From Magnolia sinica (Eukaryota; Streptophyta; Magnoliopsida; Magnoliales; Magnoliaceae): DNA of 64,000 nt. Within the stretch, counting starts at the first letter, position 1; each line of letters begins with the position of its first letter. Both the position numbers and the translations under genes were made by a program. Below the pieces are notes generated by a model. That model had not been told where the DNA came from. It saw nothing but the letters and a program-made list of their open reading frames with translations, and searched no databases. Below, piece after piece: positions 63,255 to 64,000 of this stretch. Where the stretch lies: the NCBI RefSeq assembly GCF_029962835.1, contig NC_080590.1, positions 63,176,001 through 63,240,000 of the forward strand. Reading direction: 5' to 3'.

Positions 63255-64000
63255 TGTTGAGTGCCAAATATTGCATATTTTCCCATGTTTATATCTTGGT
63301 TTTATAAAGATGATAATGCTTAATTGGTATATTTTATGCATTTTTTCTTACGAGGTGAATCTGAGAGCTTGGAATGAAAATGATGTTAAAAGCAAGAATT
63401 TAATGCTCAAGAATCACCAAGGCAAGGGATGGATCTTAAGAGACTAAGATTAAAGACTTTAAGGGCCCAAGATTTGAGAAAAGTAAGTGGAGAAGGAAGG
63501 AAGTTGAAAGTACAAAGTGGAAAAACTCAAAAAAACTGAACTTCACTGTCGATGACATCGAAGTAAGTTTTCGATGACATCGAAGACGGTTCGAGTACAT
63601 CGAGAATTACATAAAAATCAAGTTCGGTTGCTGGATAAATTGGGCACTTTTCTCGATGACATCGAAGACCTGTTCGAGTGATCGAAGACCCCCTCGATGA
63701 CATCAAAACCCGTTCGATGGCAGCGAGAATTCTTAAGATTTTAGAGCAACTCATTGGAACATTCTGGACACGTGTTCGATTAATCGAAGACACCTTCGAT
63801 GACATTGAAGATCTATTCGATGGCATCGAAGGTCGGTCGATGAGAACGATCTCTTACGGAGTGAGAAAGGGCACGACTTCCAAATTCGATTCAAACTAAG
63901 ATTCCATGTTCGATGGCATCGAAGGTTGTTCGATGACACTGAAGGAGTTACGCAGAGTGCGTAGATTTGAGGCGGTTTGTGAACTTCTCCGAGGTAGTAT
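63255..64000 (+). repeat. Athila-D 3' LTR (window ends inside it)
   Basis: The LTR begins TGTTGAGTGCCAAATATTGC and follows the 5' LTR including the palindrome array (63548-63945). About half of the expected length is inside the window. The 62-99 codon frames here come from the array itself. Confidence 0.92.

Larger units (their letters stand above)
58518..64000 (+). mobile_element. Athila-D: non-autonomous Athila-like Gypsy element, runs off the window
   Basis: Two homologous LTRs (58518-60051 and from 63255) enclose a 3.2 kb internal region. It holds a degenerate Asp-type primer site, a gag-like or linker frame, the spacer before RT and the linker before integrase, but no catalytic RT, RNase H or integrase. 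LTRs and 3' untranslated region are homologous to those of Athila-A, so it is a deletion derivative of that family. The left flank is Gypsy-C integrase; the right flank and target copy lie outside the window. Confidence 0.88.

Overview
The window is about 64 kb of plant nuclear DNA made almost entirely of nested LTR retrotransposons. I see no host gene that I would defend. Low-GC Copia and Athila-like Gypsy internal regions, LTRs of 1.3 to 4.4 kb, initiator-Met and Asp tRNA primer sites and a chromodomain pol all point to a flowering plant. The many GGGCCCACC-type tracts would fit a magnoliid, but that is only an impression.

Layout. (1) 1-2087: unassigned DNA ending in an LTR-like terminus that truncates the next element. 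(2) 2088-23332: an Athila-like Gypsy element on + (Athila-A), lacking its 5' part and split inside integrase by a SIRE-type Copia element on - (4888-19942, target duplication ATTGT/ATTAT). That Copia is itself split in one LTR by a 4.4 kb solo LTR on + (5323-9763, duplication CTAAC/CCAAC). (3) 23333-34440: a truncated Copia LTR on +, then a second Copia LTR on - holding a complete but internally deleted Athila-like element on - (Athila-B, 25079-34066, perfect duplication CTTAG). (4) 34441-58517: a decayed Gypsy element on + (Gypsy-C) cut twice, by a Tekay-like chromovirus on - (34983-46387, perfect duplication TGACG) and by a second SIRE-type Copia on + (47396-56295, duplication CTTAC/CTTAA). 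(5) 58518 to the window end: a non-autonomous Athila-like element on + (Athila-D), which breaks Gypsy-C integrase and runs out of the window.

How the parts work. Each element carried gag and pol between LTRs, but every pol here is broken by stops, frameshifts, deletions or changed catalytic residues, so none looks autonomous. Both SIRE-type elements carry a third gene (ORF3) between pol and the 3' LTR. It encodes about 376-380 residues, is clearly homologous in the two copies, and resembles the 'putative plant transposon protein' family more than an envelope protein.

The most interesting signal is regulatory. LTRs of several unrelated families carry arrays of short palindromes of the type TCGACYRGTCGA, or TCGATGACATCGA in Athila-D, directly upstream of a TATA box. 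The same kind of array, four units followed by a TATA-like sequence about 270 bp before the ATG, lies in the pol-ORF3 spacer of both SIRE-type elements. This suggests that ORF3 has its own promoter. A hairpin next to the polypurine tract of both SIRE-type elements differs at exactly two bases, and those two bases pair with each other.
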